The notes under the pieces are model-generated. The model saw only the letters and a program-made list of their open reading frames with translations, did no database searches and was not told where the DNA came from. This document shows, one piece after another, positions 55,697 to 64,000 of a stretch of DNA of 64,000 nt (the stretch's first letter is position 1; every line of letters starts with the position of its first letter). The stretch is taken from assembly GCF_029024305.1 (NCBI RefSeq), contig NZ_CP118974.1:930001-994000 (forward strand), given 5' to 3'. The position numbers and the translations under genes are program-made. Source of the stretch: Mammaliicoccus vitulinus. Lineage in GTDB: Bacteria > Bacillota > Bacilli > Staphylococcales > Staphylococcaceae.

Positions 55697-57211
55697 TTGA
55701 AAGTTGCAATTATTGGTATGGGAACAGCAGGCGTTAGTACGCTCAATCAATTATCCAAGCATAAAAAATTTAAAAATATAACTGTAGATATTTTTGATAG
55801 TGCTGAAGATATGGGAATGGGGAAGCCATTTCAAAATGACAGTGATAGATTATTGATTAATTTACCTGCAAATCAAATGTCTTTAAATCCAAATAATGAA
55901 AAAGATTTTAAGAAATGGTATAAGAAAAATGATGAATTTGATTATGGTAAAGCTAAATATTTACCTAGATTAGTATTTGGTCATTATATGAAATCTATCT
56001 TAAATGATTTATTGGATAAGCATGATAATATTTTTGTTCATAAACATAAAGTAGATAGTTGTTATGTAGAAGAAATTAAAGATGAACGTGGACAATATAA
56101 AATAGATGTTTGTTATATAGAAGATGATGAAGCGGTTTGTCAAAAATATGATTATGTATTTTTAACAATGGGCATGTTACCTTACAAAGATCCATACGGT
56201 TTATCAGGGATAGAAGGGTATATTGAATCACCTTATCCAACTACTCAAGCTTTACGTAATGTGAAAGAAAAAGATGATATCGCAATTTTAGGTACAGGAC
56301 TAAGTTCTATAGATGTCATTAGATATGTTATGGAGAATCATAAACGATTACCTATTGTGGTGACATCTAGAAGTGCACAATTTCCTACTGTACGTGGTAT
56401 TAAACATGAAATTAATCTGAAATATATTAACGACAAATCTATTGAGAAATTGCAAAAAACGCATAAAGGTATGGCGCCTTTAAAAGAAGTAGAAAAATTA
56501 TTTGAAAAAGAATGCAATTATCAAAATATTAACTTGCATAAGATGCTGTACCGATTTAAGAAAGATAATGTTTATAATCTGAAATATGATTTGAAACACG
56601 AAGATGAAGTAGGGCATTTTCAATCTTTCGTTGAAGAAGTAAAACATCATATGATTCCAATTTGGAATGCCATGACCATTGATGATAAAACGATATTTTT
56701 AGAAAAATATGGCCAACATTTCAAGCGCAATACTAATCCTATGCCTCAATCTTCAGCTAAACAATTAATTGAATGGATTGAAAATGGTGATATTGTCGTC
56801 AAAGAAGGTTTGGAAAATGTGCGAAAATACTATGGTAAATTTAGATTGAAATATAAAGGTATAGAAAAAGAAGATCGTTACCATTATGTGATCAATGCGA
56901 CAGGACCGAAAAAGAATTTATCAGAGTTAAGTGAAGATGAACATTTTATAAAAGGTTTAGAAAACAAACAAATAATTGCTGCGCATCCATTTGGAGGCAT
57001 TCTTGTATTACCATATTCAAATGAAGTTATCAGTCCGAAGTTTGGCACAATGCCTAATTTAAAAGTAATAGGTCAATTAACGAGTGGGGTAAACTTTGAT
57101 GCGAATGGTGTTTCATTATTAGTAGATCAATCGGTTAGAGCAGTAAATGATTTATATATTGAATTAAAAGAAAGAAAAAATACTCAAAAGATTCAATCTA
57201 AAAAGAAATAA
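55697..57211 (+). CDS. FAD/NAD(P)-binding oxidoreductase-like protein
   Basis: 504 residues. N-terminal VAIIGMGTAGVSTLNQL FAD motif, GKPFQ and LLINLPANQMSLNP matching PF13454-type proteins, and a second dinucleotide site DDIAILGTGLSSIDVIRYV. No transmembrane segment. Reaction unknown. TTG 55697 is chosen because GGAGG (55684-55688) is spaced 8 bp; the ATG at 55682 overlaps that site and lacks its own. Confidence 0.75.
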   Translation: MKVAIIGMGTAGVSTLNQLSKHKKFKNITVDIFDSAEDMGMGKPFQNDSDRLLINLPANQMSLNPNNEKDFKKWYKKNDEFDYGKAKYLPRLVFGHYMKSILNDLLDKHDNIFVHKHKVDSCYVEEIKDERGQYKIDVCYIEDDEAVCQKYDYVFLTMGMLPYKDPYGLSGIEGYIESPYPTTQALRNVKEKDDIAILGTGLSSIDVIRYVMENHKRLPIVVTSRSAQFPTVRGIKHEINLKYINDKSIEKLQKTHKGMAPLKEVEKLFEKECNYQNINLHKMLYRFKKDNVYNLKYDLKHEDEVGHFQSFVEEVKHHMIPIWNAMTIDDKTIFLEKYGQHFKRNTNPMPQSSAKQLIEWIENGDIVVKEGLENVRKYYGKFRLKYKGIEKEDRYHYVINATGPKKNLSELSEDEHFIKGLENKQIIAAHPFGGILVLPYSNEVISPKFGTMPNLKVIGQLTSGVNFDANGVSLLVDQSVRAVNDLYIELKERKNTQKIQSKKK

Positions 57212-57229
57212 ATATATAAGAATCTTCAT

Positions 57230-57258
57230 TTGTAATTCTTAGTTAAATGGTATAGAAT
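57230..57258 (+). promoter_or_regulatory. Promoter of rib operon leader
   Basis: TTGTAA and TAGAAT with a 17 bp spacer, about 40 bp before the FMN riboswitch. Confidence 0.5.
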
Positions 57259-57299
57259 GACTACATCAGTGATTACTGATGCATATAATTAAATAAGAT

Positions 57300-57430
57300 A
57301 TTCTTTCGGGGCAGGGTGAAATTCCCAACCGGCGGTATTAAAGCCCGCGACCCATAAATGAAATTTTGTTTATGGCTGATTCAGTGTAATTCTGAAGCCG
57401 ACAGTATAGTCTGGATGGGAGAAAGAATAA
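57300..57430 (+). ncRNA. FMN riboswitch (RFN element)
   Basis: Conserved cores TTCGGGGCAGGGTGAAATTC, CCAACCGGCGGT and AGCCCGCGA, then GCCGACAGTATAGTCTGGAT and GGGAGAAAGAA. Variable arm between. It shuts off rib genes when FMN is high. Confidence 0.95.
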
Positions 57431-57521
57431 ACGACAGCGTATTTATACGTTTATTTCGTTATATTAAAATGTTAATGTCTTTAATCATAAAGGCTTATTT
57501 CTTGATACATTTTTTACTCCC

Positions 57522-57559
57522 AACCACCGAAAAAATTAATTTTTTGGTGGTTTTTTTTA
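57522..57559 (+). terminator. FMN riboswitch terminator
   Basis: AACCACCGAAAAAATTA / ATTTTTTGGTGGTT with T8, ending 19 bp before ribD. Confidence 0.85.
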
Positions 57560-57577
57560 ATTTTAGGAGGAAGTTAA

Positions 57578-58624
57578 ATGAATCAATATTTAGATTTTGC
57601 TATAGACTTAGCAGAACGTTTGCAAGGTCAGACCGCAACGAACCCTTCAGTAGGAGCTGTAATCGTTAAAAATAATAGAATTATTGGATTCGGTGCACAT
57701 TTAAAAAAGGGTGAAGCTCACGCAGAAATACAAGCTTTAAAAATGGCAGGTGCTGAAGCAACTGATGCAACAATATATGTGTCGTTAGAACCTTGTTCGC
57801 ATTATGGCTTAACACCACCATGTTCTAAAGCAATTATAGATAGTGGTATTACTTCAGTAGTATATGCAGTAAAAGATGGTTCTCTTAAATACAGTGGACA
57901 CGATATGTTACAAGAAGCCGGCATTGAAGTAACTTACGAACCAACGGAAAGAGCACAAGCTTTATACAATGACTTTTTTCATCAGCAAGAAACGAAATTA
58001 CCTCATATAACAGTAAAAGTTTCTACAAGTTTAGATGGGAAAGTAGCAACTGATAACAACGAAAGTAAATGGATTACTTCTAAAGAAGTGAAACAAGATG
58101 TTTTGAAACTAAGAAGTCAACATGATGCCATCATGACTGGTGGTATGACGGTTCGAATAGATAATCCTTTATTAACTACTAGAAGTAAAGGGTTAAAAGA
58201 ACCAAAACGTTTCGTCTTAACACGTCAATCAGAATTTGATGACAACTTGGATATCTTTAAAGATCATGATAATCCTGTAGTTGTGATAACAGAAGGTTCC
58301 GATTTTGAAGTGAAAGAAAACCAAAACATCGAAGTTGTTCATAAAGATTTATCGAATCTAAAAAATGTTCTAAAACATTTATATGATGCTGGATATGCAC
58401 AAGTTATGGTAGAAGCAGGGCCAAAACTTGTAAGTGAATTTATCGAACAAGATTTAGTAGACCAATTGATTATTTATCAAGCCCCGAAAATGATTGGTGG
58501 TCAAGGGAAATATCAATATTATCGAACAGATGATGTTTACCCATTATCCAATAGCAAGTTATTTAAAATTATATCAACAGAAATCATTGGTGGAGATCTT
58601 AAAATAATTTTAAGAAAGAAGTGA
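57578..58624 (+). CDS. ribD: Riboflavin deaminase/reductase RibD
   Basis: 348 residues. N-terminal deaminase with HAEIQAL and EPCSHYGLTPPC zinc site; C-terminal reductase with VSTSLDGKVA and GGMTVRIDNPLLT. Bifunctional second and third steps of riboflavin synthesis. AGGAGG precedes the ATG. Confidence 0.95.
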   Translation: MNQYLDFAIDLAERLQGQTATNPSVGAVIVKNNRIIGFGAHLKKGEAHAEIQALKMAGAEATDATIYVSLEPCSHYGLTPPCSKAIIDSGITSVVYAVKDGSLKYSGHDMLQEAGIEVTYEPTERAQALYNDFFHQQETKLPHITVKVSTSLDGKVATDNNESKWITSKEVKQDVLKLRSQHDAIMTGGMTVRIDNPLLTTRSKGLKEPKRFVLTRQSEFDDNLDIFKDHDNPVVVITEGSDFEVKENQNIEVVHKDLSNLKNVLKHLYDAGYAQVMVEAGPKLVSEFIEQDLVDQLIIYQAPKMIGGQGKYQYYRTDDVYPLSNSKLFKIISTEIIGGDLKIILRKK

Positions 58625-58628
58625 CAAG

Positions 58629-59261
58629 ATGTTCACAGGAATAATCGAAACAGTTGGTGTAATAAAAAACGCAACGACACAAAGTGGTGTTAAGACTTTA
58701 ATAATTGAAGCTCCTGAAATAACTGATGATTTATCTCTTGGTGATTCAGTAGCAATAAACGGCGTTTGCTTAACAGTTACTGAAAGACAAGCATCAATAT
58801 TTAAAGTAGAAGTTATTACAGGTACAATCTCTGTCACATATTTAGAGCACTTAAAAACAAATGATAAAGTAAACCTTGAAAGAGCGATGTTAGCTAATGG
58901 TAGATTTGGTGGTCATTTTGTAAGTGGTCATGTAGATGGTAAAGGTGTCATAAAACATATCTCTAAAAGAAAAGATGAATGGATAATTGAAATAGCAACT
59001 GACGCACAATTGTTAGGACAAATGATTGATAAAGGTTCTATAACAGTTGATGGCGTTAGTTTAACGATATTTAAATTGTATCAGCACAAATTTGAAATTC
59101 ATTTAATACCTGAGACAAGAGAGCGTACCGTTTTTGTTCATAAAAAACAAGGTGATGAAGTCCATATCGAAACAGATTTATTGTTTAAATATGTCCAAAA
59201 AATAACGCATCAAAATAACTCGAATTTATCACAAGAGAAATTATTAAATCTAGGATTTTAG
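58629..59261 (+). CDS. ribE: Riboflavin synthase alpha chain RibE
   Basis: 210 residues made of two homologous barrels: MFTGIIETVG and SVAINGVCLTV, repeated as GKGVI and SITVDGVSLTI. Makes riboflavin from lumazine. Begins 4 bp after ribD. Confidence 0.94.
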   Translation: MFTGIIETVGVIKNATTQSGVKTLIIEAPEITDDLSLGDSVAINGVCLTVTERQASIFKVEVITGTISVTYLEHLKTNDKVNLERAMLANGRFGGHFVSGHVDGKGVIKHISKRKDEWIIEIATDAQLLGQMIDKGSITVDGVSLTIFKLYQHKFEIHLIPETRERTVFVHKKQGDEVHIETDLLFKYVQKITHQNNSNLSQEKLLNLGF

Positions 59262-59272
59262 GAGGCTTTATA

Positions 59273-60445
59273 ATGTTTGATAATGTTGAAGATGCTATAG
59301 AAGAATTAAAGCACGGTAAACCAATCATTGTAGTAGATGATGAAGATAGAGAAAATGAAGGTGACCTTATAGCAATATCTGAATATTTAACAGCAGATAC
59401 AATTAATTTTATGGCTACTCATGCTAGAGGGTTAATATGTGCGCCTGTCAGCCGAGGCATAGCTGAACAATTAAATTTAAACTTAATGACTGAAACAGGA
59501 GATAAGTTTAAGACAGCATTTACTGTAAGTGTTGACCATGTGTCTTCTACAACAGGTATAAGTGCTTTTGAAAGAACCGACACTATAAAAGGTCTTATTG
59601 AAGAAACGTCACCAAGTGCATTTGTGAAACCTGGACATGTTTTTCCATTAATCGCTCAAGATAATGGTGTGCTTGAAAGAGTAGGGCATACTGAAGCATG
59701 TGTTGATTTAGCAAAATTATCAGGTGCTAAACCTGCTGGCGCTATTTGTGAAATTATGAATGATGATGGCACAATGGCTAAAAGAGAAGATTTATATCAA
59801 TTTAAACTTAAACATCAATTAAAAATGATTACGATAGAAGCACTCGTACAATTCAGAAAAAGAAATGATCAAATTATAAAATTCGAATCAAAAGTTCAAT
59901 TACCAACAGCTTTCGGTGAATTTGATATGTATGGTTTTACATCTGAATTAGATCAAAAGGAATATTTAGCGATAAGTGCTGGCAAAATAGAAAATGGTAT
60001 GAATGTTCGCATACATTCTGAATGTGTAACAGGAGATATTTTCCATAGTGCGAGATGTGATTGTGGTGAACAATTAGAATATTCTATGAAATATATACAA
60101 GAACACGGTGGTATGATTTTATATCTACCTCAAGAAGGTCGCGGTATAGGATTGATTAACAAGCTTAAAGCGTATGAATTAATTGAACAAGGTTACGATA
60201 CGATATCTGCTAATAAAGCTTTAGGGTTTGAAGCGGATTTAAGAGATTATACTGAAGCTAGTCAAATATTGAAATACTTTAATATAGAAGAAATACAACT
60301 TATCAGCAATAATCCTGATAAATTTAATCAAATTGAAGAGCTCGGTATTAGCATTACAAATAGGGTGCCGGTCGTTATGAAACCAAATGAAACAAATGAA
60401 TCTTATATGAATACAAAAAAAGACCAAATGGGTCACTTATTATAA
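59273..60445 (+). CDS. ribBA: Bifunctional DHBP synthase/GTP cyclohydrolase II RibBA
   Basis: 390 residues. N half DHBP synthase ([21 protein letters not shown]), C half GTP cyclohydrolase II with zinc cysteines in [20 protein letters not shown] and [17 protein letters not shown]. Supplies both precursors. GGAGGC precedes the ATG. Confidence 0.95.
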   Translation: MFDNVEDAIEELKHGKPIIVVDDEDRENEGDLIAISEYLTADTINFMATHARGLICAPVSRGIAEQLNLNLMTETGDKFKTAFTVSVDHVSSTTGISAFERTDTIKGLIEETSPSAFVKPGHVFPLIAQDNGVLERVGHTEACVDLAKLSGAKPAGAICEIMNDDGTMAKREDLYQFKLKHQLKMITIEALVQFRKRNDQIIKFESKVQLPTAFGEFDMYGFTSELDQKEYLAISAGKIENGMNVRIHSECVTGDIFHSARCDCGEQLEYSMKYIQEHGGMILYLPQEGRGIGLINKLKAYELIEQGYDTISANKALGFEADLRDYTEASQILKYFNIEEIQLISNNPDKFNQIEELGISITNRVPVVMKPNETNESYMNTKKDQMGHLL

Positions 60446-60465
60446 AAAGAATGGGGCAAATTAAA

Positions 60466-60936
60466 ATGAACTTTGAAGGTAAAATGAACGGATCAGAATT
60501 AAAAGTAGCAATAGTAGTGAGTAGATTTAACGATTTTATTACAGGACGCTTATTAGATGGTGCTAAAGATACATTAGTACGACACAATGTAGAAGAAGAT
60601 AACATTCATGTTGCATACGTTCCAGGTGCATTTGAAATTCCATTAGTTGCTAAAAAATTAGCTAAGTCAGGTAAATATGATGCTGTTGTTACATTAGGCT
60701 GTGTTATTCGTGGTGCTACAACACATTATGATTACGTATGTAATGAAGTGGCTAAAGGCATATCTAAAGTAAACGATGAAACAGAAGTGCCGGTTATCTT
60801 TGGCGTTGTTACTACTGAAACAATCGAACAAGCTATTGAAAGAGCGGGTACTAAAGCAGGTAATAAAGGCGGAGATGCTGCATTAGCTACAATTGAAATG
60901 GCTAACTTGCTTAAAAATATTGAAAGCCAAGTATAA
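60466..60936 (+). CDS. ribH: Lumazine synthase RibH
   Basis: 156 residues beginning MNFEGK as in S. aureus. [48 protein letters not shown] and [16 protein letters not shown]. Forms the capsid-like lumazine synthase. ATG 60466 is preferred to 60451. Confidence 0.95.
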   Translation: MNFEGKMNGSELKVAIVVSRFNDFITGRLLDGAKDTLVRHNVEEDNIHVAYVPGAFEIPLVAKKLAKSGKYDAVVTLGCVIRGATTHYDYVCNEVAKGISKVNDETEVPVIFGVVTTETIEQAIERAGTKAGNKGGDAALATIEMANLLKNIESQV

Positions 60937-60941
60937 ATTAT

Positions 60942-60971
60942 AAAAGCGACAAACATATGTTTGTCGCTTTT
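60942..60971. terminator. Bidirectional terminator ribH/proline dehydrogenase
   Basis: Perfect 30 bp palindrome AAAAGCGACAAACAT / ATGTTTGTCGCTTTT between convergent genes. Confidence 0.88.
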
Positions 60972-60976
60972 ATGCA

Positions 60977-61981
60977 TTATTTTTTCTTTAACAATGAGAT
61001 GCCACCTACGATTAAAATAGAAACACCAGCTAGTAGTGTTGCTCCAAATGCAATTTTGCCTTTGTTTTTCTTATTAAAGATATCTAATAGCATTAAGTTA
61101 ATATTTTGTGGTCTTTCTGCTAAACGTCTCATGAAATATCCGAACCAATCTTGCCCGAATGGAACATACATACAGAAGTTATAACCTTCACTAGCTATTT
61201 GATACGCATAATCTGTTCTGAATCCAAATAACATTTGAAATTCAAAGGAATTTCTATCTATATTATTATCTTTTACAAATTGTTTAACATGATTAATGAT
61301 ATTATGATCGTGTGTTGCAATGGATGTGAAAGCTTTAGCAGTTAGCAGTCGTCTTTCAATTAATTTAATATAATTTTGGTCGATTTCTTCTTTAGTTTGG
61401 TATGCAATATGTGAAGCTTCTTTATATGCACCTTTTACTAAACGTAATCTGACGTCTGAATATTTTTCCATGATATTCATTGAATCGTATAAATAAGCTT
61501 GGATAACAGTACCGACATTTTTAAATTCACCTTTAAGTCTATCAATTATTTCAGTAATACCTACTAAATCTTCAAACTTTTCAGCATCTATGTTAACGAA
61601 TGTATTCCCGTATTCATGTGCTTTTAATAAAATTTCTCTTGTATTTTGATAGGCAAATTCTCTATCAATATTGAGGCCTAATTGCGTTAGTTTGATTGAA
61701 ACATGCGCATCAATATTTGCATTATAATTTCTTCGCATAATTTCGACGATGTTTTGTTGTGCTTCTAATGCTTCTTGACGAGATGTAACGAATTCTCCTA
61801 AATTATCTAACGTACATGATATTCCCTTCATATTTAATTTTTCAACTGTCTCGATTGTTGAATCAATATCAACTCCCGCTACTACCTTGTTTGCACCGAG
61901 TGCAGGACCCATTCTCTTAGCTGATTCATTCATGAATTTATTGTTAGATAATGCAATAAAAATATCTTTTACGACAGGCAT
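60977..61981 (-). CDS. Proline dehydrogenase (FAD), membrane-tailed
   Basis: 334 residues. TIM-barrel motifs HVSIKLTQLG, VNIDAEKFED, VGTVIQAYLYDS, RLRLVKGAYKE and EFQMLFGFR. The C-terminal YVPFGQDWFGYFMRRLAERP is the substrate-site end. A hydrophobic tail (about 308-330) is extra and suggests membrane anchoring. Oxidises proline to pyrroline-5-carboxylate. AAGGAGG precedes the ATG. Confidence 0.9.
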   Translation of the reverse strand: MPVVKDIFIALSNNKFMNESAKRMGPALGANKVVAGVDIDSTIETVEKLNMKGISCTLDNLGEFVTSRQEALEAQQNIVEIMRRNYNANIDAHVSIKLTQLGLNIDREFAYQNTREILLKAHEYGNTFVNIDAEKFEDLVGITEIIDRLKGEFKNVGTVIQAYLYDSMNIMEKYSDVRLRLVKGAYKEASHIAYQTKEEIDQNYIKLIERRLLTAKAFTSIATHDHNIINHVKQFVKDNNIDRNSFEFQMLFGFRTDYAYQIASEGYNFCMYVPFGQDWFGYFMRRLAERPQNINLMLLDIFNKKNKGKIAFGATLLAGVSILIVGGISLLKKK

Positions 61982-62106
61982 AGCAAGTCCTCCTTAATGA
62001 TATATGTAATTTCTTATATTTTATCATGGAAACAATGAATTAGTTAAGCGTTTACATTTTGAATATAATGTAAAAATATTCATTTAATGAATTCTAACAC
62101 AAAAAA

Positions 62107-62127
62107 TAACCCCTTTAAAAGGAGTTT
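62107..62127 (-). terminator. Terminator of the 37-residue peptide gene
   Basis: ACTCCTTT / AAAGGGGT stem with TTTTTT on the minus strand. Confidence 0.7.
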
Positions 62128-62239
62128 ACTTATTTACCTGTTCATATGTAGGTGAAATTGGTTCGGCAGCGATACTCATTGCATGTGGAAGAAGTGTAAG
62201 TATTAACATTGATATAAGTAGTTTTTTAAAGAAATGCAT
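62126..62239 (-). CDS. Secreted-type short peptide, 37 residues
   Basis: Frame MHFFKKLLISMLILTLLPHA continues MSIAA, then EPISPTYEQVNK to the stop. It is a textbook signal peptide with an AxA-like site, leaving a 12-residue exported peptide. AAAGGAG lies 9 bp before the ATG and a terminator overlaps the stop. Strong gene-like features; function unknown. Could be a pheromone-like or cell-wall-associated peptide, or a signal-peptide remnant. Confidence 0.6.
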   Translation of the reverse strand: MHFFKKLLISMLILTLLPHAMSIAAEPISPTYEQVNK

Positions 62240-62452
62240 TTGATCATGCTCCTTTAAATAGTGTCGTTGATTACAGTTTCAATATAACATCATTATATGA
62301 AGTGATTGCTAATTCAATGTAAAGTTTCAATATGCATTAATATTAATTTAATGTTAAGAAAAGCGATAAATCTTTAAAGTTTCTTAATAATTATAAGGGT
62401 TTTATCATGATATAATTGTATTATTAGAAATGACTATAAAGGAGTTATTATA

Positions 62453-62788
62453 ATGTTTAGGGATATGGCATTTTATATGTTCGGGAAACCGTTAGACAGC
62501 TTCGTACAATTATTTATTTTTGAACCTATTGTAATTGGCATTCTTGCAATTTTGATTGCTATGATTACAAAAAGGTCATGGACAGTATTTGTTACAATCA
62601 TTGCATTAAATATCATTGATAATTTCTTACTCGTTAATTATCAATTTAGTGGGCAAGGATTTGGAACAATTTTTACACAAAATATTGTATTCTTCTTTGA
62701 GAAATTTTTCTCTATGTTTTATGAGATTATCATTGCATATATTATCGTGAAATTACCAATTATGCATAGCAAATTTAAAATAGCTTAA
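62453..62788 (+). CDS. Small membrane protein, unknown
   Basis: 111 residues with three hydrophobic helices. No family recognised. AAAGGAG 9 bp upstream and a terminator right after. Convergent with the gamma-carbonic-anhydrase-like gene. Confidence 0.6.
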   Translation: MFRDMAFYMFGKPLDSFVQLFIFEPIVIGILAILIAMITKRSWTVFVTIIALNIIDNFLLVNYQFSGQGFGTIFTQNIVFFFEKFFSMFYEIIIAYIIVKLPIMHSKFKIA

Positions 62789-62790
62789 AT

Positions 62791-62836
62791 TAAAACGCAC
62801 CCTTTAAAGTGAAAGATTTAAAGGGCGCGTTTTTAA
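62791..62836. terminator. Bidirectional terminator
   Basis: AAAACGCACCCTTTAAA / TTTAAAGGGCGCGTTTT with T-rich flanks. Confidence 0.85.
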
Positions 62837-62846
62837 TTTTGTAATA

Positions 62847-63353
62847 TCAATCTTCTTTATAGAGTCTAGCTTTTTCTATATATGAATCATTGATTCTTTT
62901 TAATTCGTTATAATCTTCCTCAGTTAATGATCTAACTACTTTAGCGGGACGGCCAAAAGCTAAAGTGTGTGGCGGAATTTTTTTACCAGGAGGTACTAGT
63001 GAACCAGCGCCGATAAATGCATATTCTCCAATTTCAGCTCCATCTAGAATTGTGGAATCCATACCTATTAGTGCATGTTTACGGATAATGCTAGAGTGTA
63101 AAGTAACTTTATGTCCAATAGTTACGTAATCTTCTAATATGAGAGGTTGGTCAGGACTTTGATGAAAACAACATAAATCTTGGACATTGACACCTTTACC
63201 GATAATCGTTGGCGCAACATCTCCTCTAATAACAGCATTAAACCATACTGAACTATTTTCGCCAATGTTTATATCACCAATTAATGTAGCATTTTCAGCT
63301 ATGTAACAACTAGGGTCTATAATAGGGCTTTTGCCTTTGAAAGATTTAATCAT
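62847..63353 (-). CDS. Gamma-carbonic-anhydrase-like acyltransferase-fold protein
   Basis: 168 residues, left-handed beta helix of hexapeptide repeats (IGDINIGENSSVWFNAVIRG; IGKGVNVQDL). Zinc histidines in FHQSP, TIGHKVTLH and the next turn. YrdA/PaaY-type; carbonic anhydrase activity is unproven for most. GGAG precedes the ATG. Confidence 0.82.
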   Translation of the reverse strand: MIKSFKGKSPIIDPSCYIAENATLIGDINIGENSSVWFNAVIRGDVAPTIIGKGVNVQDLCCFHQSPDQPLILEDYVTIGHKVTLHSSIIRKHALIGMDSTILDGAEIGEYAFIGAGSLVPPGKKIPPHTLAFGRPAKVVRSLTEEDYNELKRINDSYIEKARLYKED

Positions 63354-63437
63354 GTAAGATTCTCCATTCTTTTGAAAAAATTTGTTATACTAAGTTTAAC
63401 AAAAATGTAGCGATATAAGTAAAAGGAGTAAAATATT

Positions 63438-64000
63438 ATGTGGAAATGGGAAACTGAGAAAGAAGCTAAAGGTATTGTTGTAATTGTACATAATATGCTT
63501 GAACATACAGGAAGATATGCATATGTCATTACTAAGCTACGAAGAGAAGGCTACCATGTAATAATGGGAGACCTAAGAGGACAAGGCCAAACTTCACGTG
63601 TACATAGAGGACATGTTGATAATTTTGAAGAATATCATGAACAAGTTTTGGAATGGCTAGCAATTGCAGAAGAATATCATTTGCCTGTATTTACACTTGG
63701 TGTAGGTTTAGGAGGACTGATTTTACTTAACTTGTTAGAAAAAGTAGACATTAAAGTTGAAGGTGTACTATTAATATCTCCACTAGTTGCTTTCCAACAA
63801 AATATATCTACAAGAAGAAACTTTTTAGCTTCAAGTTTCGGAACAGTTGCTAAAGATGCAAAGTTTGATACAGGAATTAAAGTAGAAAGTTTAACACGTA
63901 ATAAAGAAGTAATTGATGATACAAATAAAGATGCTTTAATGTTAAATAAAGTAAGCTATCATTGGTATAAGACGATTTTAGAAACGATGAAGAGTACGAT
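63438..64000 (+). CDS. Alpha/beta hydrolase (lysophospholipase-like), truncated by window
   Basis: First 187 residues. Fold features VVIVHNMLEHTGRYAYV, GDLRGQGQTSR and, at the nucleophile elbow, TLGVGLGGL. The expected serine of GxSxG is glycine at residue 90, as I recall also in the S. aureus homologue, so hydrolase activity is doubtful. AAAAGGAG precedes the ATG. Continues beyond 64000. Confidence 0.7.
   Translation, partial: MWKWETEKEAKGIVVIVHNMLEHTGRYAYVITKLRREGYHVIMGDLRGQGQTSRVHRGHVDNFEEYHEQVLEWLAIAEEYHLPVFTLGVGLGGLILLNLLEKVDIKVEGVLLISPLVAFQQNISTRRNFLASSFGTVAKDAKFDTGIKVESLTRNKEVIDDTNKDALMLNKVSYHWYKTILETMKST

Noticed and set aside
57358..57669. Open frame of 103 codons across the rib leader
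   Set aside because: It lies over the FMN riboswitch, terminator and ribD start in another frame; no ribosome site.

Overview
The window is a low-GC Firmicutes chromosome segment that reads as Staphylococcaceae. Gene content and order match what I recall of Staphylococcus aureus: airSR, a small XRE regulator, yheB/yheA-like genes, yhaO-yhaN-yhaM, prsA, hpr, ytxH, hit, ecsAB, traP, hemEHY, a tRNA cluster, menEC, pckA/metK back to back, tal, sagB, opuC and the rib operon. The interspersed repeats do not look like the S. aureus STAR repeat, so I favour a coagulase-negative staphylococcus or a Mammaliicoccus; species is not settled from sequence alone. Layout: 1-4.4 kb holds the end of the AirS kinase, AirR, the GltT glutamate symporter, an XRE regulator, a DUF445 membrane protein and a YlbF-like protein. 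4.4-6.5 kb is an insertion carrying a palindromic repeat and an IS1182-type transposase. 6.5-11.6 kb is the tightly spaced yhaO-yhaN-yhaM nuclease operon. 11.6-12.2 kb is a gene-free repeat block. 12.2-15.4 kb, on the minus strand, holds prsA, a DUF3267 protein, hpr, a YtxH-like protein and hit. 15.5-22 kb holds ecsAB, traP and the coproporphyrin haem genes hemE-hemH-hemY. 22.1-23.04 kb holds nine tRNA genes (Glu, fMet, Asp, Phe, His, Gly, Asn, Glu, Ser). 23.1-24.5 kb is a decayed prophage lysogeny module next to tRNA-Ser: integrase fragment, intact Ltp-type superinfection-exclusion lipoprotein, and a broken repressor gene. 24.7-43 kb is core metabolism and transport: DegV, an MFS pump, menE-menC, yidD, a Nudix hydrolase, pckA, SAM-riboswitch metK, a NERD protein, gabD, an aldo/keto reductase, two CrcB subunits, transaldolase and a CDF transporter. 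43-51 kb holds a PepSY membrane protein, a HAD phosphatase, an AraC regulator, a ComK-like protein beside a sigma-like protein, small orphan proteins and SagB. 51-55.4 kb is the opuCABCD osmoprotectant importer. 55.7-64 kb holds a flavoprotein, the FMN-riboswitch rib operon, proline dehydrogenase, a 37-codon secreted peptide, a gamma-carbonic-anhydrase-like protein and a truncated alpha/beta hydrolase. The most unusual content is non-coding. A roughly 96 bp GC-rich palindromic element (six copies and one remnant) is accompanied by recurring hairpin modules (families B, C, D and a GGGACATAAATGTCC-type palindrome) and a 41 bp hairpin repeat (seven tandem units at 11.8 kb, two inverted units at 43.2 kb). 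Every convergent 3'-3' gap between protein genes longer than about 200 bp in this window contains one of these families. Other candidates for new biology are the surviving Ltp in the decayed prophage, short peptide genes at 62.1 kb and 51.9 kb, and the ComK/sigma-like pair. I found no CRISPR array, rRNA or replication origin.
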